Below, one piece after another: positions 24,201 through 34,758 of a stretch of 64,000 nucleotides of DNA (positions are counted from its first letter, which is position 1; each line of letters opens with the position of its first letter). Made by a program: the position numbers and the translations under genes. Below the pieces are notes generated by a model. That model was given only the letters and a program-made list of their open reading frames with translations. It made no database searches and was not told where the DNA came from. Source of the stretch: Dichotomocladium elegans (Eukaryota > Mucoromycota > Mucoromycetes > Mucorales > Lichtheimiaceae); assembly GCA_025716815.1 (NCBI GenBank), contig JAIXMN010000008.1, forward strand, positions 1,178,001 to 1,242,000, given 5' to 3'.

Positions 24201-26281
24201 CACAGCCTGATGAAGGTAAGATATATGCTGGGTGGGATATGAGAAACTATGTTGGTTAATTTGTTCTTGATCTTAGTTTATCTCGGCGAACGACAGCAGA
24301 TAGCTATGCGCATTTCGGTCGGTGACTATCCCATTACCTGTGGCAAGGCGCTGCTTGAGTCCCAGATGGATGGTTTTGAGATTTTGAAGACGGAAACGAT
24401 TGCTGCTAAAATCACGCGAGAAGCAGGTACGCAATGTGTAATAGGAAGAGACAAGCAAGGTGGGAGGCATGATATTGTCACTTATGCCAAAGAGGTACCA
24501 CACCCAAAGGAGAATCGGATACCCTTGAACTAGAAATGCTAGAAACTGGCGAAATTATCTTGCCCGACTGCGAACCCAACGAGATCATTGACCTTCTTGT
24601 GCCTTATGAGGGCTCTTACACCGATTCTGAATACCGAGTAAGTCCTTTTACCAATGGAGATTAATGGAATGGTCATCGCTCAAGTATATCGAATAGGTGA
24701 AAACAACCATTCGGTATGAAAGTGAGGGGGCAGGAAGAGAATTTATCTCGGCAGACTCGATTTTTATCACTGTTCCGCTTGTGGTGACAGAATCAAGCAT
24801 ATTCAGAGAATCATGGTATGCAGTGAGCATCATATCGGCATATCCTATTTCAAAAGATTGTTAAAAGCGCGAGTAGCATCTTCTTAAAGGTTGAGGTCTC
24901 ATGCAATGGCGACCATCCTGTTCGCATTCTTGAATCCAACTTGCTGCCGTCAAAAATGTACATGATAGAGAAGACGAATTCTATAAACGAATGGAACTTG
25001 GTAAGTTTATGAACCGAGAAAAGAAACAATAATCCAATCTGTCTTCAACAGATACTCTCCCTTTTCGCATAGACTCTGTTCCCAAAGCAGGTTGCTACCT
25101 TTGTCTATAAGCTTATTAAGAACGAGGATCCCAATGCAAAAGGCAACAAAGAGCATATCATACATGGATGATCTGTTTCTGACGGAATCGTTAACATAGA
25201 TCTTAAACCCAAGGTTCGCTTCCATGTAAAGTACAGAACTCTCAAGGATGGTTAGTACTTTTCTTTTCCTTCTTCATTCTCGTAATTGGAACGTGTGCCT
25301 TATGTATGTATATGACTGGGTAGAGGTCGAAGTCAGCATTGGCGCAATGCTAAAGAAGAAGCTCATCGAATACGATGCAGCACAGCACTACTCCTACATC
25401 TTTGCCAAAGTCAAGGAGGCGTTCTTGGCATCCGTTGATTATGTTGGCTATGGGTTGACAGATGTGGTCCATCTGGATGCCTTTGATGCCGAACTTTGTG
25501 AATCTTTCCTATTGAACCGAGATCTCAAGACTAAGGTCAAGTTATTGGATTTGATTGAAGATTTTTTTGAGGTAATGGTGCTGAGGAATTATATATATAT
25601 CATCGTCATCATCATCACTGAACAGATTATTTCAGGAACACGAAGCTATTACGGTCCGAACCATTAATGAACATGCACCTCCTCAGCGTGTGAATGCAGT
25701 CCTCTTTCCTCTAGAGGTGCCCATGTCAAAAGTGTTGCATACTGCAGAATTGATATTCTCGATTGAAAAGGATCTTTTGGTGTCTGAATCCTGTCCATGT
25801 ACGCTGCGGATCAAGCAGTCCACTTATTGGGCGGTTGGTAGCGAAGATCTTGGAGATGTAAAGGACGAATTTTACTATGATATTGCGGTTGACTACGACA
25901 ACTGGCTTCTTGCTGGGAAAAGGCGGTTGCGGTTCACTTCCAAGGTGAGGACAAATCGTGTTATGTATATAACAAGCTTAGTTGTAACTCCCTCCGTCCT
26001 TCCCTTTTTTTTTCTATATCCAGCCAGGAGAAACGCTCGAATTCCCAATCGACTTGGTTCCTTTAAAGACCGGCAACCTTCTTTTACCGACAGTACGCGT
26101 ACTCGGCACCACACCCAGTGTTTCGGCAGCGACAGTGTATGTCAACAGTGCACAGCAGATCCTTGTGAAGGCAAAGTCCAAGACTGCGACCTTTTTCGTT
26201 GAACAACAGCAGCGCTTCTTACAGCCACCGCAAAGTTACGAACGCCCTGCTGCGCTAGACATTGCCGCCGCAACTTCTTGA
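21292..26281 (+). CDS. TRAPPC10: TRAPP II complex subunit TRAPPC10 (Trs130 family)
   Basis: This multi-exon gene has more than a dozen short introns. A 28-base first exon (21292-21319; MSGRKVTVT) splices to WPLVADDLSSRLPLKNLHW at 21410. It continues with LQRFNFEQVPQPLLATHTTY, NDAYKNRVKKQIKAW, EWLIVYVAGQD and KTTVFDKIRADFN, matching the N-terminal order of animal TRAPPC10. Later come YEDALIQYDELEASFFQVLR, FDFRCYLFARQSRMLLKLHR and VESWVFSACMNIVNECEPL. Then follow beta-rich C-terminal exons (HPVRILESNLLPSKMYMIEK, VDYDNWLLAGKRRLRF) and a tail ending at 26281. TRAPP II acts at the late Golgi as the exchange factor for Ypt31/Rab11-type GTPases. One apparent in-frame TAA (23653) lies inside a 57-bp GTAACG...CATAG intron that restores KLDT|DLHRIFEP. 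Exon limits in the middle are approximate. The gene is convergent with the WDR53-like gene. Confidence 0.9.
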
Positions 26282-26364
26282 AGAAGCTGGTCGTGCACAT
26301 CATCATTCCCGACGAACCTTCTCAACCTATCCACTGTTACTATACTATTACATACTACGTACTA

Positions 26365-26390
26365 CTACAGCTACAGCTACAGCTACAACC
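26365..26390. repeat. hexanucleotide CTACAG repeat
   Basis: About four tandem copies of CTACAG/CTACAA lie in the short stretch between the convergent TRAPPC10 and WDR53-like genes, presumably in one or both 3' untranslated regions. Confidence 0.85.
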
Positions 26391-26456
26391 ACCGTTTCCT
26401 CTCTTTGTCTCTCCTCCTGCCGTCCCTTCAGACAACTGGTTTGCACCTTTTATTAT

Positions 26457-28185
26457 TTACACGATCGAATAAATATGCAATGTGCCCGTATTTGAGGCTG
26501 CGCCCACACCAGCTGCTGCAATATGACCGGGTTCCATCGTGCAGGGCTCAAGCCAGTTGAGCTTTGCCATAGATGCAGGGTCAATCTGATAGGATGCCTT
26601 TTGTTCGTACGGTGTTTCCCCATGAGCAAGTTCCCAAAGCTTCACCGATCCGTTGGCTGAGCCCGAGAGAAGCTGTTGAGAAGCGTTCTTCGAGGCTGGA
26701 GTTACAAATGAGCTGCGGATCATAGTGGTTAGTGATCAATATGGACATGTCTAAATTGGATGAGCCTGGGTATACTTGCATGCAGTTGACCATATACGTA
26801 TGGGCTTCCTCAATCCGGATTTCCTTACGCTTCGTCTTCTTTCCGGCTTCGTGAAGCAGCTGGATACTGCAATCACCCAGACCGGCTGCGATCCACTGGC
26901 CATCTTTTGAGGTGTCCAAAGCATAGATGAACGGCGGATTGAACATTTGCTGGCCGCTTCGGGTTTCGCTGACATCTGCATTTGTTGTTGTGGATGGTGT
27001 TAGCCTTGTCTTACTCCATGATTCCTTCCCCCCCCTTCTCGCTCTACAGAACTTGTCATGCTCATTGGCTGGCCGCGCGAGAAGTCCCATTGGAAAAGCT
27101 GGCAATCCAAGCCACCGGACCACACTATGCATGGGTGGATAGGGGAGGGGCGATTAAGAAGTCTTATCCTATGATATTCTCCCCCGAGGTATACGTAGCG
27201 CACGTGTCCCGCGTACCTTCCCAAGGCTTTTTTGAGCGAAACTTGACCGCCATGCAAATCTATCGCTCACGTGTTGGTGATAACGTCCCTGAATGCCAAC
27301 CTTTCGCCCCACCTGCCGCTTAAACTTGCGTTGCTATGCTTTTTTATCATCTTCTTGTAGATCGTGTTCTTTTCAAGATCCACTGGTCCGTTTCAGCTTG
27401 TTAGGAGAAACACATTTCCCCAAACTCATGCCTCTTTTTTTTTTTTTTACTACTAGGACTCACCCACTCTTACTTCACCCTGATCATCTGCAGTGGCCAA
27501 AAAGTGGTCTCTGACGTCAATCTATGTGCTTATTTAGAACCTTTTTTTCTTCGTCTTATTCTTCTTCCTCTCCTCTATACTTGCACAATTAATTTCGTCC
27601 TCGTTAAATGCATACTCGTGCGCAGGAACAGTAAAGATCAGGCCGTCATTCCGCAAATCGTACGCAAATACCTATCCATGCATAGCTCTCGTATTCAGCA
27701 TCGGGTGAACGGAAACAAAACCGGCTGCCCGCGCGCAAATGTAACCTTATTGCTCGAGGCTAGATAAACATAAGGTTTTTGCGACGACGAAAACGCAATG
27801 CTCGTGACCTAGCGCGAGATCTGATTACAGGATTCCATACCATATATGCGTATTGGTCCCCTCTCCATCGATCATGGCGATCGCATCACTTACGGCATCC
27901 GGCAGCTTTTGGATTCCTTTCACTGCACGCGCCTGTCGCAAGTCCCATAATCGACAGGTACTGTCCTCTACACGGGGCGCATACAGATGGATATGCGTAA
28001 GTATTGCTGTGTGTGTGGATGGGAGAGGGGGAGAGAGAGAGAGAGAGAGGCGATTGCGTGCACGTATGCTTACCGGAGCCCGAGGCAAGAATATGCTGGC
28101 CCAAGAACGAATCCTGCGCATATCGTAGGCACAGTACGGCTGACCGGTGGCCATCTAGACATACAAGAGGCGTGATAGCAGACAT
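26457..28185 (-). CDS. WD40-repeat protein, WDR53-like
   Basis: This minus-strand gene has several short introns. It begins at 28185 with MSAITPLVCLDGHRSAVLCLRY and HILASGS. Next is an exon with STCRLWDLRQARAVKGIQK, then FAYDLRNDGLIFTVPAHE near 27640, and GGLDCQLFQWDFSRGQP near 27090. After a splice it continues GQQMFNPPFIYALDTSKDG, WIAAGLGDCSIQLLHEAG and HTYMVNCM. The last exon, LLSGSANGSVKLWELAHG ... LNWLEP ... GTLHIYSIV, ends at 26457. The repeat order matches the WDR53 family, notably the QxxNPPFIYAL block following the GGLD-x-x-x-xxWDF repeat and a final KLNWL/LxIYxI blade. WDR53-type proteins are scaffold beta-propellers and in animals have been linked to CUL4-DDB1. The role here is inferred only. 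Exon borders in the middle were not all resolved. Confidence 0.8.
28030..28050. repeat. (GA)n microsatellite in a WDR53-like gene intron
   Basis: GAGAGAGA run of about 20 bases. On the coding (minus) strand it is a CT tract in the first intron of the WDR53-like gene, where it could serve as a pyrimidine-rich stretch. Confidence 0.85.
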
Positions 28186-28471
28186 GATGCGCTGATATGC
28201 GAATAGAAAAGAAAGAAGCAAGAAAAGAACCCCCGCAAAAAATCTCAAGTTCAATCAAACGAAAAAAAAAAACGGCTTGCTTTTCTTTTCGTTTTCGATC
28301 CTCTTTTCTCGCTCGCTCTTTCCGTAAGAAGGATAAAAAATAACAGAACAACCACCATCCTCCAGAATGGTCGGAATAAACGTAAAAGAAACAATCATCC
28401 GTCGAGCAATGCCAAGCGGTGATAGTCATGTTATGGGAAAAGGGGACAGATCATCGCGAAATAAGCAACAA

Positions 28472-30788
28472 CTAGAGTCTAGCTTTCTTCTTCTCCATGG
28501 CTGCCTTCTCACGCAATATCCGCCGAAGGATCTTACCGCTCGGGCTCTTGGGGATTTGATCGATGAATCGGACGCCGCCACGGAGCTGTTTGTAGCCTGC
28601 AGCATACTTTGCAACATGCGCCTTCATTTTCTCGACAAGCGCTGTGTCAGCGACAGCATCCTCACGGACCACGACATAGGCCATCGGCAGCTCAGTTGCT
28701 TCTTCTTCGCTATAGACCCCAATCACGCAGCAATCGATGATCTCTGGGATTTCGGATAAGAGCGATTCGAGCTCTACGTGCAAGCCACAGAGAAAGGATG
28801 AATGTAGCCAACCTCTCTGTCTCTCTCTCTCTCTCACAGAGACAATAGCAAAACTTTTTACCTGCAGGTGCAACCGGGAACCCTTTGTATTTAATGAGCT
28901 CCTTGAGTCGATCGACAATATAGAATTCTTGAGTTATGCTGTCGAAGCGACCGACATCGCCCGTACGTAGCCATCCGTCCTTGGTGAATGTCTTCTCGTT
29001 TGCTTCCGGGTTATTCAGATAGCCTTTCATCACGCTTGGGCCGCGCACGAGGATCTCGCCCTCTTGATCGGGGCCCAAATCTGGTATGTATACGCAATGC
29101 AAAAGGCAGGCATGGCCCGTAAGCCAACAATGTATCGTGCATATATAAATACCATCTCTCTTTCTCTCTGTTTCTAATGGACATACCGTTGCCTTGCTCA
29201 TCGACAATCATGCATTCCATGTTGGCATTCAGGATGCCAACAGAGCCTTAAAATTTTGGCCAACGTGAGCATCATGTTTAAGCTTGGCCTACTGTCATCT
29301 ATCGATGTTTAAAACCGCTTACTTACCAGGAGAGCCGCGGGATGGACGCTGTGTGATGACGCCTAGATCGACACCATTCTCTAATTCAGCGTCTTCCTTT
29401 TACGCACAACACACATACACACACAAACCTACCAGCAGTGGTCTCTGTCGATCCGTAGCTATCGCAAAAGAGGAGTAGATATCTTTTGTTAACTATTCCC
29501 ACACATCATCAACCCCCCCCCACGCGGGTGATCGTACTCACAGCTGAGTGAGGCACGCACGCGGAATCCTCTTCAGCAGAGCATCCACGTGCTCTTTCCC
29601 GAGCGGTGCGGCACCCGAGTTAATTTGCCGGACAATGGAGAGATCGTATTTCAACACCAACGGATCTTTTGCCAACTGTACGGCTATATATTCATTGGGC
29701 TTTCCTGCATGAGCTCTGGGGGGGATGTATGTACATCGGGGGGGCCAACACCGGGGTTTGATGATGATACTTGCCTACGGGTGGGACGATACTGACGATG
29801 GAGACCTTGTATTTCACGATCAGGTCCAGAAACAACTTCAACTCGAAACGGGGCAGGACAACCATAGGCAGCATTTTGTAAAGTGCATTAAGACAGAGCA
29901 CGGTGACGCCGTAAATATGATAGTAAGGCAAGAACACAATCCCGACGTCGGTGTCCTCATCAATCTCGCGGTCCTTGACCAGCTGCACCAAGATCTCCGA
30001 TACCATGTTCCGGTGTGTCAACATGACGCCCTTCGGAAGCCCCGTGGTCCCGCTCGAGTAGTTGATGAAGGCCACGTCATTCTTTGGATCTATTCCCTCT
30101 GTTTTCTCGACCTGGCGAGTTCCCATCAGCGCGTTGAAGCACTGGATGCCGTCCACAGACACGTCGCCGAACAGAAAGATCCGTTCTCGGGGAATACCTG
30201 CCGATGCACAGACTTTTACCAGAACAGGGAGGAGCTCAGGCACAGTGACAAGGGCCCTGGCGCCGGAGTCCTTGACTTGATGGAGAAACTCGCCTGTTGC
30301 GTGTACCTACGGTCAATCAACGCAGCCTTCGTGCACTGGATGCCTAATTACCTTCGGTGTAAGACGGGTTTCTATAGTATTAAATAGACTCTAGCATGAG
30401 CGGAGGTTGGACGGGCACATGATTCCCACACACAAAGAAGAGAGTGTGTGTGTGTGTGCAAGCATCCTCTCTCTTACCCGGGGGTAATTGTGCATTTTGC
30501 AGCGAGAAGCGATAGATAGAGGACAGGAGTATCGTACTGGTTCGGCGCAAACACTGCAACGACATTGCCGTGCTTTAAACCGACCTTGTCGCTCCATCCG
30601 GCCGCAAGTCGGCTTGAGCGGTCCCTCGTTTCTGCAAATGTCAGTCTACGCCCCGTCAATCCGTCAATCATACTCGGCCGATCCTCGGCCGCCAGCCGCT
30701 GGTTGTACTCGTTCGGCGAGAAGATGAGGCTGTAGACATCCATGTCTGGAATCGCGATATCATCGTAAATGGACCGGAAGATAACCAT
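28472..30788 (-). CDS. acyl-CoA synthetase, 4-coumarate-CoA-ligase-like, with C-terminal peroxisomal signal
   Basis: Multi-exon gene starting [20 protein letters not shown] at 30788 and ending ...MEKKKARL at 28472. The AMP-binding motif is [19 protein letters not shown] (about 30000). It is followed by [29 protein letters not shown] (about 29600), [17 protein letters not shown] (about 29050), [31 protein letters not shown] and the closing catalytic Lys motif [11 protein letters not shown]. This order is diagnostic of the ANL superfamily, closest to 4-coumarate-CoA ligase and related fungal fatty or aryl acyl-CoA synthetases. Such enzymes activate a carboxylic acid with ATP and transfer it to CoA. 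The final ARL is a conserved variant of the peroxisomal PTS1 signal, so peroxisomal beta-oxidation or side-chain shortening is a reasonable inference. Substrate cannot be told. Introns contain CT and CA microsatellites (28812-28838, 30442-30458). Confidence 0.9.
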
Positions 30789-31085
30789 GTTAGCGGGACG
30801 AAATAAGAAGAAGAAATGAAAATAGGATGTGTGGGAATACTTTATTTTCAAAAATAAATACAAGAAAAATGTCGCATAGAATTATATAAATTTGTCGTAT
30901 CAATAGGTAAAAAGATTTCGCATCCATGGATTAAACCCTGTTAGTCAGCAGAAAACATCACGCCTTCTCCAATCCCGTTGACTTACAACACACCGTCCTT
31001 CCAAAGGAAGGGGGCTTGCCCCGAAAGGGCTGTGGTTATCCTGGGTGCGTTAGCGATAACTGACGCGGAAAATTCTTGGTTGGGG
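30789..31085. other. spacer between the acyl-CoA synthetase start and the Fanzor 3' end
   Basis: About 300 bp holding the promoter side of the minus-strand acyl-CoA synthetase gene (AT-rich at 30830-30900) and the immediate 3' flank of the Fanzor remnant (30960-31085). In Fanzor/TnpB systems the guide RNA scaffold usually overlaps or follows the 3' end of the nuclease gene, so this flank is where one would look. I can see no hairpin strong enough to call it. Confidence 0.35.
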
Positions 31086-33262
31086 TTACGGTCGTCTCGA
31101 TCCGCCAGAGCGTGCACCTCGTGGCCTTCCTGGCCTTGCCCGTCGTGGTCTCACGCTGCGCTGCTCTGGTTCAGGTGAGTGTGGTCTTCCACCAGCTGCG
31201 GACGCTTGTGCAGCATTTCTTCTCTGGAACCTTGCTGGGATGATACCATCTTCCCGAAGGATATGATGCATGTTGAGAGCCGCCGCCAGATCCCGGTTCC
31301 ATAACCTTGGTTGACAAACACCCTCTGCCATGCCTGCTGTACAGTTTTGATTTGTGCATCTATTAAAACATCAAATTATTAAAATCTTTTTGGAAATAGA
31401 ACACAACATGCCCGTCCTTCATACCGTAGCAGGCCATGGCAGATCGTGAGCGGATTGTCGGGTCGTCGATATGGGCGTGGATTAGGAACCATTTTAAAGG
31501 TAGCAAGGCTTTCATTGTCACATATAGGGCAGCACTTGCTTGTCTTGTACTCGTCGATCAAATAAATATTGCAATTGTTCTTCTTCAACAGCCGCCGGAA
31601 GCCGACACCACGGATAGGCTCGTGATATCTTGTATGCGGCGCAGACCAATTTCCCATCACGAAAACGGACCTACTGCCAAACTTCGCATTCAAAGAGTCG
31701 AGAAGCTTTTCATCTGCTTGCTGCTTCTTGTAAAACGCTGACAGGCGAAGTTTTCGAAAAAGAAATTGTGGGTTCGGGTGGTTCGTAGTGGTTGTCGCGT
31801 AGAAAGACGAGAGAACTACAGAGACCCTGTTCTTGGCGGCGAGGTATCCGTCGTAGTTGGGCACGGAAAGTGTATGACTTTGAAATTGAGATAGGTCCTG
31901 CTCAGCCAACGCGACCTCGGGTCGCTCTAACTTGAGTCGTTCTCGGAGTCTGCGGTACCGTTTGGTCTTGCGTGTATGATCTTGAAGCTGCTTTGTATAT
32001 CATAAGGTCTGGTGGTTGTCGGGTGAAGAGTTCTCATGAACGCAATACAACAGGTCCTTATGCCAGGATCAATGGTGACCCATTGTCCTCTATAGTCTTC
32101 GTTCCGGACTATCTGTGGGGTGACGTACTCGATATCTTCGCTCTGGGTGCCAAATCTCTGTCCGAAACCCGATTGAAGGCCATTTGTCTTGTTGAACACA
32201 GTAACACCGACGCCGTCAGTGTGAATAGTCCCACGGAATTGGAGCATTCTTGGGGGTTGAAAGCTCTTGATTTCAGGTTTACAACCCGTCTCCAGTACTC
32301 CATATTGCTTGTGTGGGATTCCATTTTGCAGCCCAGGATATGGTAGCAAAGGATTTTCGTATCAATCTCCATGTAGCATGGTGACCACGAGCGACGAAGT
32401 GGAAAACAGTTGAATCCGCGTATTCCGTTCTGTTGACAAACACGTGCAAGCTGGAAAAGGCGTTGAAATGCTTAACAGGATTGGCCTTGGCGTCGTAATA
32501 GATAATCTGGTGTTGGAATTGGTGGCTTCGGGGGTAAGCGTTTAAAACAGGCTGTAGGATATCGTATGCTTCCCGAAGAAATCCAGGTTCGGCATTAATG
32601 TCTTCCCTCAGAACACCTCGACGGGCAATTGCTAGCTTGAATCCTGTGGCATGCCGGGTGATGGTTTCATAAAGGTCCTGGCGTACTTGATCGGGGCTTA
32701 GGCCCTGTGCGATTAACTCCCGCTTGTGGTCGGCTTTTCGCTGACGAAGATTCAGGATGACATTGATGACACGCCGAAGGTGTTGCCCGAACCGCATATG
32801 GACATTATTCACGTAAGCAGTATAAATCTTGGTGCCTTCATAAGCAGAACATTGCTGGGAATAAGGGAAGGCAGGCCTGTTGTATCCGGATATCCGAAGG
32901 TACTCATCCTTGTGGCGATTAATTAGTTCTCGGATGCGGGCAGTTTCGCCTTGGGTGCGGCGTTCGGCTTTGTTAACCATGGAGAGCCAAACTTCTGAAA
33001 AGAACTTCTCCGTGATGTTTTCCTGGATGTTAAAATTTGGATCGCGCGCTACCTCGTTGATGAAAATATATTTGGCGAACGCGTACGCCTGCGTTATGGT
33101 TTTTTGGACAACGTCGACCAACTGATACAGACGTTCACGGTACTGCTGTCGCCAGCCGATGCCCCGTATGGACGATTTCACCCCAATTATACGGCCAGTG
33201 CGGTCAATGTTGTGGCCAGTGCGCATGCCTTCGGGAATGACGGGGCGGTGGGGTTGGGCCAT
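31086..33262 (-). pseudogene. Fanzor (eukaryotic TnpB-like RNA-guided nuclease), frameshifted
   Basis: The minus strand from 33262 encodes a Fanzor-type protein. The helical N-terminal part runs from the start to about 32480 (for example YTAYVNNVHMRFGQHLRRVI). Then come FNCFPLRRSWSPCYMEIDTK, GTIHTDGVGVTVFNK, WVTIDPGIRTCCIAF (RuvC-I Asp), SVFVMGNWSAPHTRYHEP, and GFRRLLKKNNCNIYLIDEYK with the RuvC-II Glu and the zinc-finger CPIC. A 65-bp GT-AG intron (31424-31360) follows, with LLRCTNQNC (second zinc-finger Cys pair) across it. LWNRDLAAALNM (RuvC-III Asp) comes next, and a basic Arg-rich tail ends at 31086. Joining these needs at least three frame changes (near 32430, 32245 and 31980), so the copy is probably inactive unless these are assembly errors. 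The family cleaves DNA guided by an RNA and spreads with transposons. No flanking inverted repeats were identified. Confidence 0.85.
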
Positions 33263-33639
33263 TTGGTGGGTGAAGACCTAGGGTATATTATTTCTTAGTA
33301 TCGCAGAGACGAGTATGAAAGCGGCCGTATTACCTTTCAACCGTAAATGTGGTGCTGTGTTATTTTCTGTAGGCTGTATGGGCTCTAGTTTTGTATGTGG
33401 ATAATGGAAAGGGACAGTTTGCTTGAGCATCACTATTTATAGTGTCAGCAATGATCCATCTCCACAGTGTTTTTCTTTTTCCCACCGGGTTCCTTAATGT
33501 GGTTTTACTGTATCGACGTGAGGGCGGTCTGAAATCAACAATGAAATCCCAAACAATTCCAACAAGTAATTCCAAGAGACCATCTCAAGAATAATTCGAT
33601 ACATATCCGGCACTTGTGTAGTGTAGGAAGATTGTACTT
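33263..33639. other. 5' flank of the Fanzor remnant
   Basis: No gene is visible. The sequence separates the Fanzor start from the Tc1-like remnant. Short open frames (for example 33575-33360 minus) have no recognisable motif. It may contain the left end of the element that carried the Fanzor gene. Confidence 0.3.
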
Positions 33640-34350
33640 CTTTTCGTACTCTCTCAGTCTCTTACAACACAACAAAACACGACACTGCTGTCAGGGTCCT
33701 TTTCGTACTGTACTGCCCATCGCTGTGCTGAACGAACATGGATTGCTAGCTGTTTTGCTGCAGCTGATGCACTCATTACCTCCTCAAACACCATTTTGAA
33801 AAATCTGGCTTTATCTTGGTCAGTGTACGCTGTGTACTGCGCTTGATCCCCGCTTCTTTTATCCGAATGTCTGGATCTTTTCGCTTGGGAATCTTCGTTG
33901 CAGTAAGCTTAGGGTTATCTTTGCACGATATGCTACGCAGATATTCAGTGTAAAAACAAACGGATTGAAGTGAGTACATTTCCTCATCAATGACATAGTC
34001 CATAGATTCAGGTCAGCCACGCTCATCAACGACAAGATCTTGGCCATCGTTGTAAAAAAATAGATTGCTCATTTCAGAATGTAAAATTTATAAAGAGAAA
34101 GAGTCATAAGGATGAGATGGATTTGCGACATCTTTCCGTGTATGTATCTGACATTTGCTTTGTCATCACGCGTAAAGCTTTCTGGCAAAAATGCGATTTG
34201 TATTTTTGCGATCCTGCGACTTCAGAACTGGCAGGGTGCGACTTTGATTTTGAAAAATAGGGTATACAAAAAAAACCAAACACACGATCTGTGTTCCTGT
34301 TCTTCTTCTTTCCCCAGAGAGGCAGTCCTGTCTGATGGTATGAATCCATT
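33640..34350 (-). mobile_element. Tc1/mariner-like element remnant, second copy
   Basis: Minus-strand copy related to 1040-1760. Shared blocks run in the same order. They are a CACCCTGCCAGTTCTGAAGT-like leader (34230), the AAAGCTTTACGCGTGATGAC-type segment (about 34170), TTCTGAAATGAGCAATCTAT (about 34075), and the protein-like DYVIDEEMYSLQSVCFYTEY. After that comes DQDKARFFKMVFEEVMSASAAAKQ running into LAIHVRSAQRWAVQYEKDPD, which is a clear helix-turn-helix domain of a Tc1-type transposase. It ends at about 33640 without a DDE domain. Here the HTH frame is better preserved than in the other two copies, but the protein is truncated and cannot be active. Confidence 0.65.
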
Positions 34351-34758
34351 TTTTACGATGGATAACAAGAGCACCGCTCATGATACAGCGTTCTTTCCTC
34401 CTAAGGCTTTGAAGCTCGTCGGACTCGAACAAGATGACTTGCTCATAATCAAAAAGACATGAAAACGTGCGAAAGGTTTTACCACTCCCCCCCCCCATAT
34501 GCAGTCATCTTGTACTTCCATAAGCTATACACGCCGGGAAAAAAAGCAGGCCTTACCACCCCTATTGCTATCAACGCTTTTTGAGGGATGGTTATATCCA
34601 AAACTGCTTTATATGCATATTCAGCTGGAGGTTTCATCTACGATGTTCTCTTTGACGGAGGTTAATATAGTATTGTAGAGTATATTGGCTCGGAGGGGAG
34701 AGTCGTAAGCGGGAGGATGAAAAGGGGTATAGAGTCCAGTAGCTTCATAGGAAAATAA
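34351..34758. other. interval between transposon remnant and the vezatin-like gene
   Basis: About 400 bp with a polyC run (34485-34496), an A-rich run and no gene. The right end forms the 3' flank of the vezatin-like gene on the minus strand. Confidence 0.35.

Noticed and set aside
28812..28838. CT-rich stretch as a regulatory element
   Set aside because: It is a simple (CT)n run inside an intron of the acyl-CoA synthetase gene; no further evidence.
31360..31424. Stop codon truncating the Fanzor before RuvC-III (at about 31379)
   Set aside because: It falls within a 65-bp GTATGA...TTTTAATAG intron whose removal rebuilds the second zinc-finger Cys pair and leads into WNRDLAAALNM.
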